In this document: piece by piece, positions 9,912 through 18,319 of the stretch
Numbering within the stretch: the first letter of the stretch is position 1
How the letters are laid out: every line of letters begins with the position of its first letter
Assembly (NCBI GenBank): GCA_963834825.1
Contig: CAWICZ010000014.1
Location: forward strand, 496,001-560,000
Direction: 5' to 3'
Source: JACDAN01 sp963834825
GTDB lineage: Bacteria > Actinomycetota > Thermoleophilia > Gaiellales > Gaiellaceae
DNA length: 64,000 nt
Notes under the pieces: model-generated
Told to the model about the DNA's origin: nothing
The model's input: the letters and a program-made list of their open reading frames with translations, nothing else
Database searches by the model: none
Position numbers and translations under genes: made by a program

Positions 9912-10860
9912 GTGACCAGGAGCTGGGGCGAGCTGCTCGGGGACACCGACCACCCCGACGAAACGGACGAGGAGCGCGCCGGCTTCTTCACCCGGCTGCG
10001 CGACTCGCTGGGCAAGACCAGACGCGCGATGACCGATCAGCTCGCGGCCGCCGCGTTCGATCCCGCCGACGACGAGTCGTGGGAGCGGCTCGAGGAGGCG
10101 CTGATCGCCGCGGACGTCGGGGTGCCGACGACGGCCGAGCTCGTTCAGCGGCTCGAGGCGCGCCAGGACGTCGGCGAGCTCGGAGCGACGCTGGCCGAGG
10201 AGGCGGCTGAGCTACTCGGCGACCCGGGCCGGCTGGCGCTCGACGGCCCGCCGGCCGTGATCCTCGTCGTCGGCGTCAACGGCACGGGCAAGACGACGAC
10301 GATCGGCAAGCTCGCCGCGCGCCTGAACGAGCACGGGCGCTCGGTGATCCTGGCCGCGGCAGACACGTTCCGCGCCGCGGCGGAGGAGCAGCTCGAGATC
10401 TGGGCGCAGCGCTCGAAGGCCGACTTCGTCGGCTCCGAGCGCGGGGGAGACCCGGCGGCGGTCGCCTACGACGCGATCGAGGCGGCGACGGCGCGCGGCC
10501 GCGACGTCGTCATCGTCGACACGGCCGGCCGGCTCCACACGCAGACGAACCTGATGGCGGAGCTCGAGAAGGTGCGTCGCGTGATCGAGCGCCGGTTGCC
10601 GGGCGCGCCGCACGAGACGCTGCTCGTGATCGACGCGACGACCGGCCAGAACGGCCTCCAGCAGGCGCGGCTGTTCAGAGGAGGCTGTTGAAGTATCCGG
10701 CGTCGCGTTGACGAAGCTCGACGGCTCCGCGAAGGGCGGCGTCGCCCTGGCGATCGCCCACGAGCTCGGTCTGCCGGTCAAGCTCGTGGGCGTCGGGGAG
10801 GGGATCGAGGACCTCAGGCCCTTCGATCCCCAGGACTTCGCGCGAGCGCTCCTTACCTAG
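9912..10860 (+). CDS. ftsY: Signal recognition particle receptor FtsY, one apparent +1 frameshift
   Basis: This SRP-type GTPase docks ribosome-SRP complexes at the membrane. The N domain (from about residue 20) leads into the G domain with P-loop GVNGTGKTTTIGKLA, then DTFRAAAEEQLE, and G3 DTAGRLHTQTNLM. At about 10675-10683 an extra G converts the expected LFREAVEVSG into a premature stop. Reading on in the next frame gives VALTKLDGSAKGG (G4, TKLD) and the normal C-terminus ending at 10860. The acidic A domain seen in E. coli is almost absent, as in many Actinobacteria. A GTG start 6 nt after TAGCCT fits. Confidence 0.92.
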
Positions 10861-11078
10861 CCGACCGATCCGCCCGTCTCGACGCCGAAGGCGATGTCGA
10901 CGGTCGTGCGGTACTCGCTGATGTGGTCACCCTCGACGACGGCGCTCATCGAGGTGACGTGGGCGCCCGAGATCCCTCGGACCGTCTTCGCAGCCTCCTG
11001 AACCGCGGCGTCGGCCGCCTTGGCGAAGCTCTCCGGCGACGATCCGATGACCGTGATGATTTTTGCGACTTCTGCCAT
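10857..11078 (-). CDS. Dodecin (flavin-binding dodecameric storage protein)
   Basis: At 73 residues it has the length and pattern of dodecins: beta strand KIITVIGSSPESF, helix AADAAVQEAAKTVRG, then two strands ending YRTTVDIAFGVE. Dodecins form hollow 12-mers that sequester flavins (or CoA). It is the last gene of a three-gene minus-strand group, 9 nt after its upstream neighbour. Its stop overlaps the ftsY stop region by 4 nt. Family membership is secure; the ligand is not known. Confidence 0.88.
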   Translation of the reverse strand: MAEVAKIITVIGSSPESFAKAADAAVQEAAKTVRGISGAHVTSMSAVVEGDHISEYRTTVDIAFGVETGGSVG

Positions 11079-11087
11079 CTAGCCTCC

Positions 11088-11267
11088 TCAAACCCCGACG
11101 ATGTAGCCGTGGATCGGGTTGTGCTCACCCGATAGCACGGCATAGATCGTCAGCTTGTACGTCTTGTCCTTGACGTTCTTTGGAATCTTCTGAGCGACGT
11201 CCTCGGCCGCCTCCTCGACAGTGGGCTTCAACTCGCTCACATACTCAAGTTCAGGGTCTATGGTCAT
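11088..11267 (-). CDS. Small conserved-looking protein with C-terminal NPIHGYIV motif (copy B)
   Basis: This 59-residue protein begins MTIDPELEYVSELKPT and ends in NPIHGYIVGV. The ATG is preceded by AAAGGAGGCGAC, an excellent Shine-Dalgarno, which fixes the start. I do not recognise a named family. A helix rich in E/K (TVEEAAEDVAQKIPKNV) is followed by a beta-like stretch (TYKLTIYAVLSG). It shares its C-terminal octapeptide with the gene just upstream, and both precede a dodecin, suggesting a small operon of related function. Confidence 0.7.
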   Translation of the reverse strand: MTIDPELEYVSELKPTVEEAAEDVAQKIPKNVKDKTYKLTIYAVLSGEHNPIHGYIVGV

Positions 11268-11305
11268 GTCGCCTCCTTTGCAGTGTCTCGGTGATCCTAG
11301 GAGCG

Positions 11306-11519
11306 CTACCGCTGTGGTTCCAGTTCGACGATGTAGCCATGGATCGGGTTCTGGACGTCCACGTACATCTCCGCAACCCTCAGACGGACCGGCGCGCCGG
11401 GGGCCGGTGCGCCTTCCTTCGCCTTGTACTCGTCGACGGCGGCTTTCGTTGCGGCTCTGAAAGCCTGCATCGGGATCTCCGTCGGCGGCGTTCGAGACGC
11501 CTTGGTACCTCTTTGCCAT
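11306..11519 (-). CDS. Small protein with NPIHGYIV motif (copy A), one apparent frameshift
   Basis: The start ATG has GGGAG upstream. After about nine residues (MAKRYQGVS) an extra base near 11489-11492 changes frame. The corrected protein is about 70 residues and continues IPMQAFRAATKAAVDEYK, then RLRVAEMYVDVQNPIHGYIV, ending at the stop 11306-11308. It is a diverged paralogue of the gene at 11088-11267. The helix-strand-NPIHGYIV arrangement is the same in both. The function is unknown. The insertion has the same direction as those in smc, ftsY and trmD, so the gene is probably intact. Confidence 0.6.
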
Positions 11520-11556
11520 TCCTACTCCCTTCGGTCTCTACCGCGTCGCTGTGATC

Positions 11557-14500
11557 CTATGACGGAAGCTCTGGCGCGACGAGGCGAGCAATTGCGGCGA
11601 CGTTGCCCTTTCGCTCGAGCTCGGCCACGGCCCGTCGACGGAACGCCGGATCTCCGGCCACCTGAGCAAACGCAAGGTACGCCCGAGCCTTCAGGTCCGG
11701 GGAGTCCGTCGGCTCGGCGAGCCGGACGGCCTGCATCGCGAGGTCCTCGTCGCCCGTTGCCCGGGCACGAGCGATCCGCCACATGACCTGCGTGACCACG
11801 TCCTCGTCCGCTGCCAACTCCTCGCTCAACCGCGAGTAACGCAGCGCCTCATCGTTCTCGGGCACGAGCGCATCGGCGAGGAACGCCGCCATCGTCGACA
11901 TCACGCTTGTCCACCCCATGTCATTGAGCTCGTCGAAGGCCCAGCGCAGGATGGCGGTGGCTTCCTCTGGCCGACCGGCCAGCGTTTCGATGTCGGCTGC
12001 AACGAGCGACCACAAGGCGATGCGGAAGCGCTGTCCCAGCTCCTCGTACAAGGCCCGAGCATCCGCCTTGAGCCGCCGTGCTTCATCGACGTCCCCGCGC
12101 ATGGCCTGGAGCCCTGCAATCAGCCCCGTGATCGAAGCCTTGAGGGATCGATCGTCCGGCCGGTCGGCAAGGAGGTTCTCGGCGCGCGCGATTGCCTCGT
12201 CGACCGGCGTCGGCCCGTAATAGAGCGCCTGCGCGAGGAAGAAAGCAAGCGTTGACTGTTCGCTCGCGTCTCCCGCCTTGCGCGCGTGCTCGAGGGCGCG
12301 TTCCAGGTTCTTGGCCCGCTCGCCCCAGCGGCAGGCGTTGACGTGCACCTCGCTCTTCAGCCACCACGCCTTGGCGAGGCCCAGATCGTCTCCGAGATCC
12401 TCGAGCAGCGGGATGACTTGGTCGGCGACGGCGACGATCTCCTCGACCGACCCTTCGGGCTTCGTGAAGGCCCTGAAGAACTCTCGCTCGATCATCGTCC
12501 GGAGCTCGAGCCGGCGGTCGTCGGCCGCTCGCGCGGACTCCAAGGCCTCGGTCAGCACCCGCTCGGCACGCGGGAAGTCACCCGTCCGCATCAGTGCGCT
12601 GCCGAGCAGCGGCAGGAGCTCGCGGCGATCCTCGCTGGAGTCGGGAAGTAACGCGGTGGCGCGGGTGAGGAGACTGACGGCTGCCGGGAGATCGCCACGG
12701 TCAACTGCTCGTCGCCCCGCGCTACCCAGTCGCTCGCCGCCTCGTGCGGCAAGCTCGGCGTCCGGCTGACCGAGCTCCTGCCGAAATCGAAACGCCTGCT
12801 CGAGGTGGAAGCCGAGAATCTCCTCCTGCTCGGCGCTCCGTGGCTCCCCCGCAGTCTCGAGCCAGCTTGCGAAGCGCTCGTGGAGGTCCGCACGGGTCGC
12901 TTTCGGCATCTGCCGGTAAGCGGCGTCTCGGATCAGGCTGTGGCGGAAGCGATAGGTGTTCTCTCGTCCGAACTCCGCGTGGTGAGGTCGGATCAGCTGC
13001 TTGCGGACGAGATCGGCGAGGCCGTCGTCCAGGAGCGGATGGTCCTCGGGCGGCGACAACACACGAACGGCGCTTCGGGAGAAGATCCGTCCGGCGACCG
13101 CGGCCCGTTCGATGACCCGGCGCTCGTCCGCCGGCAGGCGGTCGAGCCGGGCGTCCAGGAGCGCCTGAATCGTCGGTGGCACCGCCATTGATGAGAGGTC
13201 GGTTGTCGTCACCCAGCGGCCTTCCTCACGCCGGAGAGCGCCTTCGTCGACCAGCATCGCGACCAGCTCCTCGACGAACAGCGGGTTGCCCTCGGCCGCG
13301 TGGGCGATGCGCTCCTTCACGACCGTGGGCACCGTCCGGTCGAGCAGGTTCTCGATCAGCGTCGCGCAGGCCTCGTCAGGCAGGGGCTCGAGGAGCAGCG
13401 ACGTCGAGTTCAGCTTGCCGCCGGCCCACGCCGACCGCTCTTCGAGCAACTCGGCGCGCGCGAGGCAGATGAGGAGGATCGGCGCGTCCCGAGCCCAGTC
13501 CGTGATGTGGTCGACCAGATCGAGGAAGGTCTGCTCGCCCCAGTGGACGTCGTCGAAGACGACGACGACGGGCCGCTCACGGGCGAGCGCCTGCAGCAGT
13601 CGGCGAACTGCCCAGAAGATCTCCTCGGTGCCGCCCGGTCCGGATCCGTACCCGAACAGGGTGCCGAGGCGGTCGACGATCGCGTCCCGCTCAGGGTCGT
13701 TCTCGACGATCGAGGCCAGGCGCCGACGGCTCTCGGGTGCCGACAGCGACGACCCGAGGCGCGCGGCCTGTTTCACGATCTCGACGACCGGCCAGAACGT
13801 GATCCCCTCGCCGTAGGGCAGGCACCGGCCCACGAGCACTGTCGCGCGCGACTTGCCTACCTCACCGAGGAGCTCGGCGGTGACCCGGGACTTCCCTGCC
13901 CCCGCCGGCCCGAGGATCGTCACGAACTGACAGGTCTTGTCGTCGGCGGCGCGCTCGAAAGCGTGGTTCAGCATCGTGAGCTCACGCTCCCGCCCGACCA
14001 GCGGTGAATCGAGCCGACGGGCGACGGCCGGAGCCCCGGAGACGACTCCGAGCACGCGCCAGGCCGTGATCGGCTCGGTCTTGCCCTTGACGTCGAGGGG
14101 GTCGACCGGCTCGACGAGCACGGCATCGCGTACGAGCCGGTACGTCGCGTCGCCAATGAGAATCTCGCCGGGCCCGGCGGCCTGTTCGAGCCGCGAGGCG
14201 AGGTTGACCGCATCACCGGTGACGAAGGTCTGCCGCGTCGCAGGATCGCCGGCGACGACCCTGCCGGTGTTGACGCCGGTACGGATGCTGACGTGGATCC
14301 CCCAGCGACTCTCGAGCTCCCTGCTCAGGTCGGCCAGAACCGTGCGCATCTCGGTCGCCGCGCGGACTGCTCGTAGCGGGTCGTCCTCATGCACCTTCGG
14401 CGTGCCGAAGACAGCCATGACGGCGTCGCCGATGAACTTCTCGACCGTCCCGCCGTGTCGCTCGATCACGGCCCGAACCTCGCCGAAGTACCGGTTCATC

Positions 14501-14691
14501 ACCTGCCGCGTCGCTTCGGGATCAAGCTGCTCGCCGAGCGGCGTCGAGTCCTTGATGTCCGAGAACAGCACGGTGACCGTCTTGCGGGTTCGGGTCTCGG
14601 GCTTCGGCGTCTCGGTGAGCGGAGCGCCGCAGGCCAGGCAGAAGCGCGCTCTCGCAGGGTTCTGTTCGCCACATTGGGCGCAAGCCGCCAT
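11557..14691 (-). CDS. Class III adenylate cyclase fused to AAA ATPase and TPR domains
   Basis: This 1,044-residue protein combines four modules. A zinc ribbon has C4, C7, C18 and C21. The class III cyclase domain has metal-binding D45 (LFSDIKDST) and D89 (EKFIGDAVM); K85 and the VTGDAVNLASRLE segment are the purine-specifying residues of adenylate cyclases. A STAND/AAA ATPase has P-loop ILGPAGAGKSR and a DDVHW Walker B. The C-terminal half is TPR-like helical repeats. Such proteins are large cytoplasmic signal sensors in Actinobacteria that make cAMP. It diverges from ffh across a 60-nt gap. The start is set by TATCTT 6 nt upstream. Confidence 0.88.
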   Translation of the reverse strand: MAACAQCGEQNPARARFCLACGAPLTETPKPETRTRKTVTVLFSDIKDSTPLGEQLDPEATRQVMNRYFGEVRAVIERHGGTVEKFIGDAVMAVFGTPKVHEDDPLRAVRAATEMRTVLADLSRELESRWGIHVSIRTGVNTGRVVAGDPATRQTFVTGDAVNLASRLEQAAGPGEILIGDATYRLVRDAVLVEPVDPLDVKGKTEPITAWRVLGVVSGAPAVARRLDSPLVGRERELTMLNHAFERAADDKTCQFVTILGPAGAGKSRVTAELLGEVGKSRATVLVGRCLPYGEGITFWPVVEIVKQAARLGSSLSAPESRRRLASIVENDPERDAIVDRLGTLFGYGSGPGGTEEIFWAVRRLLQALARERPVVVVFDDVHWGEQTFLDLVDHITDWARDAPILLICLARAELLEERSAWAGGKLNSTSLLLEPLPDEACATLIENLLDRTVPTVVKERIAHAAEGNPLFVEELVAMLVDEGALRREEGRWVTTTDLSSMAVPPTIQALLDARLDRLPADERRVIERAAVAGRIFSRSAVRVLSPPEDHPLLDDGLADLVRKQLIRPHHAEFGRENTYRFRHSLIRDAAYRQMPKATRADLHERFASWLETAGEPRSAEQEEILGFHLEQAFRFRQELGQPDAELAARGGERLGSAGRRAVDRGDLPAAVSLLTRATALLPDSSEDRRELLPLLGSALMRTGDFPRAERVLTEALESARAADDRRLELRTMIEREFFRAFTKPEGSVEEIVAVADQVIPLLEDLGDDLGLAKAWWLKSEVHVNACRWGERAKNLERALEHARKAGDASEQSTLAFFLAQALYYGPTPVDEAIARAENLLADRPDDRSLKASITGLIAGLQAMRGDVDEARRLKADARALYEELGQRFRIALWSLVAADIETLAGRPEEATAILRWAFDELNDMGWTSVMSTMAAFLADALVPENDEALRYSRLSEELAADEDVVTQVMWRIARARATGDEDLAMQAVRLAEPTDSPDLKARAYLAFAQVAGDPAFRRRAVAELERKGNVAAIARLVAPELPS

Positions 14692-14697
14692 CTACCA

Positions 14698-14703
14698 AAG
14701 ATA
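14698..14703 (-). promoter_or_regulatory. -10 box of the adenylate cyclase gene
   Basis: Read on the minus strand, TATCTT is followed by exactly 6 nt and the ATG at 14691. No Shine-Dalgarno. It is divergent from the ffh box 33 nt away. Confidence 0.55.
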
Positions 14704-14736
14704 CGCCGCGGACAAAGCGACCCGTGCCACCGTCAC

Positions 14737-14742
14737 TACACT
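14737..14742 (+). promoter_or_regulatory. -10 box of ffh
   Basis: TACACT is followed by 9 nt and the TTG start of ffh. No Shine-Dalgarno is present. Confidence 0.55.
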
Positions 14743-14751
14743 TCTGCGGCC

Positions 14752-16077
14752 TTGTTCGACACACTCGGAGACAAGCTGAATGCCGCTCTCGGCCCCCTGA
14801 GGGGGCGCGGGAAGCTGGACGAAGAGGTGATCTCGCGCGCGATGCGTGAGATCCGCCTCGCGCTGCTCGAGGCGGACGTCAACTTCAAGGTCGTCAAGGA
14901 CTTCGTGGCGCGCGTCCGGGAGCGGGCGCTGGGCCAGGACGTGATGCGGAGCCTCACGCCCGGCCAACAGGTCGTGAAGATCGTCCACGAGGAGTTGACC
15001 GAGCTGATGGGCTCGGGAGGCTCGAAGCTCGCGTTCGCCGGGAAGCCTCCGACCGTGATCCTGCTCGCCGGCCTCCAGGGCTCGGGCAAGACCACCGCGG
15101 CGGCCAAGCTCGCCGTGCTCCTGCGCAAGGAGAACCACGTTCCTGCGCTAGTCGCCGCCGATCTTCAACGACCGGCGGCCGTCGAGCAGCTCGAGCAGCT
15201 CGGCCGGCAGATCCAGGTTCCCGTGTTCACCGGGCCGGACCCGGTGAAGGCTGTGACCGGAGGGATCCAGCAAGCGAAAGAGCAGAACGCGGACGTGGTC
15301 ATCCTCGACACTGCGGGGCGCCTGCATGTCGACGAAGAGCTGATGGACGAGCTCGCACGCGTCCGCGACGCGGCCAAGCCGACCAACGTCCTGCTCGTCC
15401 TCGACGCGATGACGGGCCAGGAGGCCGTGTCCGTGGCCGAGGCCTTCCAGGAGCGGGTCGCGTTCGACGGCGTCGTGCTGACCAAGCTCGACGGCGATGC
15501 CCGGGGCGGCGCCGCGCTCTCGGTCAGAGCCGTGACCGGCAAGCCGGTCAAGTTCGCCTCGGTCGGCGAGAAGATCGACCAGCTCGAGTACTTCCACCCC
15601 GACCGGATGGCGTCGCGGATTCTCGGGATGGGCGACGTCCTGACGCTGATCGAGAAGGCCGAAGAAGCGGTGGCCGACGAGGATCAGGAAGCGATGGAGG
15701 CGCGGATGCGCGCCGGCGAGTTCACGTTCGACGACTTCCTGTCGAGCTACAGGATGCTGCGCCGTATGGGCCCGCTCAAGGGCGTCATGTCGATGATCCC
15801 GGGTCTCGGCAAGCAGCTGCAGGGAGTCGATGTCGACGAGGGAGAGCTCAAGCGGGCCGAGGCGATCGTCCTCTCGATGACACCGCAGGAGCGTCAGATC
15901 CCGCACCTGATCGACGGCTCGCGGCGCAAGCGGATCGCCACGGGTAGCGGAACGACGATTCAACAGGTAAACAAGCTGCTCTCTGCGCGGAAGCAGATGC
16001 AGAAGATGATGAAGCAGATGGGTAAAGGAAAGCTCCCGGGCCTTCCCCCGGAGCTCACGAAAGCAAGTCGGAGGTAG
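14752..16077 (+). CDS. ffh: Signal recognition particle protein Ffh (SRP54)
   Basis: This 441-residue GTPase binds SRP RNA and signal sequences. The N domain begins LFDTLGDKLNAAL; the TTG at 14752 aligns with the usual MFDxLxxKL start. The G domain has GLQGSGKTTAAAKLA, DLQRPAAVEQL, DTAGRLHVDEELM and TKLDGDARGG. The methionine-rich M domain ends with MQKMMKQMGKGKLPG. Length is normal. It heads the ffh-rpsP-khpA-rimM-trmD-lepB run. Its stop is followed by AGGTAGGA, the rpsP ribosome binding region, so the two are coupled. Confidence 0.97.
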   Translation: MFDTLGDKLNAALGPLRGRGKLDEEVISRAMREIRLALLEADVNFKVVKDFVARVRERALGQDVMRSLTPGQQVVKIVHEELTELMGSGGSKLAFAGKPPTVILLAGLQGSGKTTAAAKLAVLLRKENHVPALVAADLQRPAAVEQLEQLGRQIQVPVFTGPDPVKAVTGGIQQAKEQNADVVILDTAGRLHVDEELMDELARVRDAAKPTNVLLVLDAMTGQEAVSVAEAFQERVAFDGVVLTKLDGDARGGAALSVRAVTGKPVKFASVGEKIDQLEYFHPDRMASRILGMGDVLTLIEKAEEAVADEDQEAMEARMRAGEFTFDDFLSSYRMLRRMGPLKGVMSMIPGLGKQLQGVDVDEGELKRAEAIVLSMTPQERQIPHLIDGSRRKRIATGSGTTIQQVNKLLSARKQMQKMMKQMGKGKLPGLPPELTKASRR

Positions 16078-16079
16078 GA

Positions 16080-16328
16080 ATGGCAGTACGGATGAGACTG
16101 ACGCGGGTCGGGTCGAAGAAGAACCCGCACTACCGCGTCGTCGTCGCGGATTCGCGCTCGCCGCGGGACGGCAGGTTCATCGAGATCGTCGGGCGCTACA
16201 ACCCGCAGACCGACCCCTCGACGATCGAGTTCGACGAGGAGAAGGTCAAGGCCTGGCTCGACAAGGGCGCACAGCCGTCGGAGACCGTCTCGCGGCTGCT
16301 CAAGGTCAAGAACATCGGCATTGGCTGA
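16080..16328 (+). CDS. rpsP: 30S ribosomal protein S16
   Basis: This 82-residue protein starts MAVRMRLTRVGSKKNPHYRVVVADSR, the S16 signature, and continues FIEIVGRYNPQ. It is a small-subunit assembly protein. It starts 3 nt after ffh with a GGAGGTAGGA ribosome binding site reaching into ffh. It overlaps khpA by 8 nt. Confidence 0.97.
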   Translation: MAVRMRLTRVGSKKNPHYRVVVADSRSPRDGRFIEIVGRYNPQTDPSTIEFDEEKVKAWLDKGAQPSETVSRLLKVKNIGIG

Positions 16329-16551
16329 GCTGCTCGCGTATCTCGCGCGGCACCTCGTCGACGACCCGGACGCCGTCCGCGTCGAAGAGGAGGAGCGGGA
16401 CGACGCCGTCGTGTTGCGCCTTCACGTGGCGAAGGACGACGTCGGCAAGGTCATCGGCCGCCAGGGGCGGATCGCGCGCGCGCTGCGTGCGGTCGTTCGC
16501 GCCGGCGGGGCCAGTCAGCGGCGCCGGCTGATCCTCGAGATCGCCGATTAG
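16321..16551 (+). CDS. khpA: KH-domain RNA-binding protein KhpA
   Basis: This 76-residue KH protein has the GxxG loop in KVIGRQGRIARALRAVV. KhpA binds RNA broadly, often with KhpB, and affects cell division and translation in Gram-positive bacteria. The TTG start at 16321 overlaps the end of rpsP by 8 nt, implying translational coupling. Its place between rpsP and rimM is the conserved one. Confidence 0.9.
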   Translation: MAELLAYLARHLVDDPDAVRVEEEERDDAVVLRLHVAKDDVGKVIGRQGRIARALRAVVRAGGASQRRRLILEIAD

Positions 16552-16564
16552 CGAGCAGCACCTC

Positions 16565-17017
16565 GTGACGATTGGAAGAGTCGGGCGCCCGCACGGGCTG
16601 GACGGGTCGTTCGTGGTCGAGAACGCGAGCGAAGATCCGGAACGCTTCGCAACCGGTGCACGCGTACTCCTCGACGGCGAGCCGGCCGAGGTGGTCGAGC
16701 ACAAGCGCGCCGGGGGCCGGCTCGTGATCCGGCTCGACCGCGCGGCCGCGCGCGGCGGAGAGCTCCAGATTCGACGGGCAGAGCTTCCCGAGCCCGAGCT
16801 GGGCTCGTACTACGTCTTCCAACTCGTCGGCCTCGACGTCGCGGAAGACGGAGGCCGCGCGCTCGGCAAGGTGACCGATGTCGCACCTGGAATCGCGAAC
16901 GACGTGCTCGAGCTCGACTCGGGGCTTGCGCTGCCGTTGGTCGAAGCCTGCGTTCGAGAGGTCGATCTCGAGCGACGACGAATTCTGGTGGCGCCCGGTT
17001 TCGCACCCCGTGACTAA
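16565..17017 (+). CDS. rimM: Ribosome maturation factor RimM
   Basis: This 150-residue protein begins TIGRVGRPHGLDGSFVVEN, the RimM N-terminal beta-barrel signature. A PRC-barrel half follows, with LGSYYVFQLVGLDV and LPLVEACVREVDLERRRI. RimM assists 30S head assembly by binding S19. The GTG start lies 13 nt after khpA with no clear ribosome binding site. It is followed by trmD, its usual partner. Confidence 0.93.
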   Translation: MTIGRVGRPHGLDGSFVVENASEDPERFATGARVLLDGEPAEVVEHKRAGGRLVIRLDRAAARGGELQIRRAELPEPELGSYYVFQLVGLDVAEDGGRALGKVTDVAPGIANDVLELDSGLALPLVEACVREVDLERRRILVAPGFAPRD

Positions 17018-17020
17018 CCT
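17015..17020 (+). promoter_or_regulatory. -10-like box before trmD
   Basis: TAACCT overlaps the rimM stop and is followed by 9 nt and the TTG of trmD. It fits the same pattern as the smc and ffh boxes and may give trmD its own transcript inside the operon. Confidence 0.4.
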
Positions 17021-17029
17021 GCTCGGACT

Positions 17030-17687
17030 TTGCGCATCGACGTCTTCACCCTGGTACCGCACGTCTTCTCGGCCGTCTCCGAGCAGCGCCCGTTGGCATC
17101 CGTCCTCGGAGGCGAGCTCGACCTGCGCCTCTTCAGCTACCGCGACTGGACGCCGCTCGCGGGCGGTCAGGTGGACGACGAGCCCTACGGCGGCGGCGCG
17201 GGCATGGTCCTGCGGGTCGATGTGGTCGCGGCCGCGCTCGACGGCGTCTACGGCGGGACGCCGGAGCACCGCGTGATCGCGCTCACCCCGCAGGGACGAC
17301 AGCTCGATCAGAGGGTCGTCGAGGAGCTGGCCGACGAGGAGCACCTGACGCTCTTGTCTGCGCGGTTCGAGGGGTTCGACGAGCGGATCCTCGTCCATCT
17401 GGCAAACGACGCGATCTCGATCGGGCCTTACGTCCTCTCGGGTGGCGAGTTGCCGGCCATGGTCGTGCTCGACGCCGTCGCGCGGCGGCTGCCCGGGGCG
17501 CTGAAGGAGGGCTCCGGCGACGAGGAGAGCTTCTCCGCCGGGCTCGAGGGCGGTCTCGAGTATCCGCAGTACACGCGGCCGGCCGAGCTATCGCGGCTGG
17601 CGGGTCCCGGACGTGCTCGTGTCGGGTGATCACGCGCGCATCGCCGATTGGCGCCGCGCCCAGAGCCGGGAGCGCACCCTCTCGTGA
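17030..17687 (+). CDS. trmD: tRNA (guanine37-N1)-methyltransferase, one apparent +1 frameshift
   Basis: TrmD methylates G37 of tRNAs with SAM bound in a trefoil knot. MRIDVFTLVPHVF is the standard start. DEPYGGGAGMVLR and ISIGPYVLSGGELPAM are the family motifs, and YPQYTRPAE is the late signature. At about 17587-17590 an extra base (GAGCTATCGC for expected GAGTATCGC) ends the frame early. Removing it gives YRGWRVPDVLVSGDHARIAD and a normal end at 17687. The conserved Asp of GDYVL is Pro here. The corrected stop overlaps the lepB start as GTGA, which independently supports the correction. Confidence 0.92.
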
Positions 17688-18286
17688 GGAACCCGGTCGA
17701 CCGCCTGACGGGGCGGCTGCCGAGGCCGTGGCGGGTCGCGATCGACTGGATCGTGACGATCGTCGGCGCGGTCGTCATCGTCCTCGCGATCAAGCAGTGG
17801 GTCGTCAACCCGTACCGTATTCCGTCGTCGTCGATGGAGCCGACGCTGCACTGCGCCGGCGCCGGGCTCGGCTGCACCGCGCGCTTCTCCGACCGCGTGC
17901 TGGCCAACCGGTTCATCTACCACTTCAAGGACCCCGAGCGGGGCGACATCGTCGTCTTCGAGACGCCGCAGCAGGCGCGGAGCCAGTGCGGCGCCGGCGG
18001 GACGTTCGTGAAGCGGATCATCGGGCTCCCCGGGGAGACCTGGGAGATGCGCAACGGCTTCGTCTACATCAACGGGAGGCGGCTCCAGGAGCCCTACGTG
18101 CGCCGTGACCGGCGCGACCCGGAGACGAGCCCGCCGGAGAAGATCCCGAACGACTCGTACTTCGTCATGGGCGACAACCGCGCCCAGTCGTGCGATTCCA
18201 GGGTCTGGGGGGCGCTGCCGCGCGACAACCTGATCGGCAAGGTTTTCGCCGTCTACTGGCCGCCGAAGCGGATTTCCTTGCGCTAG
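17684..18286 (+). CDS. lepB: Signal peptidase I
   Basis: This 200-residue membrane-anchored Ser/Lys protease removes signal peptides. A single N-terminal transmembrane segment (VAIDWIVTIVGAVVIVLAI) precedes the catalytic serine in IPSSSMEPTL. The general-base lysine is in KRIIGLPGE, and box E is GDNRAQSCDSRVWG. The GTG start at 17684 overlaps the corrected trmD stop by 4 nt; an upstream ATG at 17648 would put an unlikely extension on the protein. Confidence 0.95.
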   Translation: MRNPVDRLTGRLPRPWRVAIDWIVTIVGAVVIVLAIKQWVVNPYRIPSSSMEPTLHCAGAGLGCTARFSDRVLANRFIYHFKDPERGDIVVFETPQQARSQCGAGGTFVKRIIGLPGETWEMRNGFVYINGRRLQEPYVRRDRRDPETSPPEKIPNDSYFVMGDNRAQSCDSRVWGALPRDNLIGKVFAVYWPPKRISLR

Positions 18287-18319
18287 CATGCCGAGTCGGC
18301 CGACGGCCGACCCTTTGTC

